DNA of 58,406 bases from Azolla pinnata (lineage: Eukaryota > Streptophyta > Polypodiopsida > Salviniales > Salviniaceae), in contig JBBBWG010026723.1 in the NCBI GenBank assembly GCA_037176905.1, forward strand, positions 1 through 58,406. The letters run 5' to 3'. The notes beneath the pieces were generated by a model. It was not told the origin of the DNA. It did no database searches and saw nothing but the letters and a program-made list of their open reading frames with translations. Shown piece after piece: positions 57,751-58,406 of the stretch. The translations under genes were made by a program, and so were the position numbers. The number at the start of each line of letters is the position of its first letter. Position 1 is the stretch's first letter.

Positions 57751-58406
57751 ATGCCATGCATACATACATACATACATACATACACACATACATACATAAG
57801 AAGCTTGCATCAGTAACATACATACAGATACTGATAGGATATATGTACTGATGCATACCTTTGTTCATAGTGGCATACATACATGCAGAATATGCAACAC
57901 GCACAGACCCCATATGTCATGGATGGATAGACATAGATATGCTTGTAGAGCCCTGACATGCATGCGGAAGCACATACATATGTACATACATGAGTCCCCA
58001 TCATGCATCGGTACATACATATACATATGGATACAATGCCGATGCATAACCTTGTATGCCATACATACATACATACATACATACATACACAATATATCAA
58101 CACATGCATGATGATAAACACATAGACACATATGTCATATACAAATAGATATGCATGCAGAAGCCTACACCAGTACATACACAGACACGTACATACATAC
58201 ACACATGCATACATCAATGCATGCATATTATGCACATGCATAAACACATAGACACAGATGTCATATACGGATAGATATGCATGTAGAAGCCTGCACCAAG
58301 TACATACACAAACACATACATACGCACTCACGTAACCTACATCAGTACATACATACGGATATATATGTCCTTACATACCTTTGTACACGCACGCATACAT
58401 GCATGC
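57751..58406. repeat. RY microsatellite with a nested ~126 bp unit, running off the window
   Basis: ACATACAT and GCATGCAT runs contain a longer repeat. CACATAGACACAKATGTCAT, then AGATATGCATG and AGAAGCCTRCACCA occur near 58119 and 58245, and a more diverged copy lies near 57905. The array continues past the window end. Confidence 0.85.

Overview
The window is nuclear plant DNA from a chromosome end. It opens with about 450 bp of degenerate telomere-type repeats. Its genes have GT-AG introns and belong to plant families: an AN1 zinc finger, an omega-amidase with an organellar transit peptide, PAR1, coilin, SmG, an MEE22/EMB1611-like protein and UBP1. I cannot name the species. The sequence is rich in microsatellites and locally duplicated segments. 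Exon structures were assembled by hand from splice sites, reading phase and remembered family resemblance. No alignment was run.

Layout. 1-452: telomeric repeats. 624-2099 (+): intronless AN1 zinc-finger gene whose leader abuts the telomeric array. 2100-4055: non-coding, with old diverged repeats. 4055-6062: about 27 copies of a roughly 75 bp satellite that fuses CCCTAAA motifs to a unique core. 6136-8108 (+): three-exon Rossmann-fold gene starting about 75 bp after the satellite. 9774-13493 (-): ten-exon omega-amidase (NIT2 type) with a 16-nt microexon. 13530-14330: alternating purine/pyrimidine tract. 15315-15387 (+): tRNA-Arg(CCG). 15835-17773 (-): PAR1-family secreted protein. 18270-20450: telomere-like and other tandem arrays. 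20490-27939 (+): coilin in 14 exons. 29960-31715 (+): SmG in four exons. 32837-40888 (-): large coiled-coil protein, MEE22-like, in 11 exons. 41176-41275: assembly gap of 100 N. 42352-48618 (-): UBP1-type three-RRM protein in 12 exons. 48619-58406: AT-rich, gene-poor DNA with a promoter-like CT/telo-box array, a perfect hairpin and a final RY-type microsatellite.

Shared themes. Several genes serve RNA metabolism: coilin and SmG, which meet in Cajal-body snRNP assembly, lie about 2 kb apart in the same orientation, and a UBP1-type RNA-binding protein and a tRNA gene are nearby. The most unusual feature is recurrent local tandem duplication (about 80-130 bp) at gene edges. Two genes carry a frame-breaking duplicate of a 5' splice site, and two carry a duplicate of their own 3' end. 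The two genes nearest the chromosome end also appear to take their promoters from telomere-type repeat DNA.
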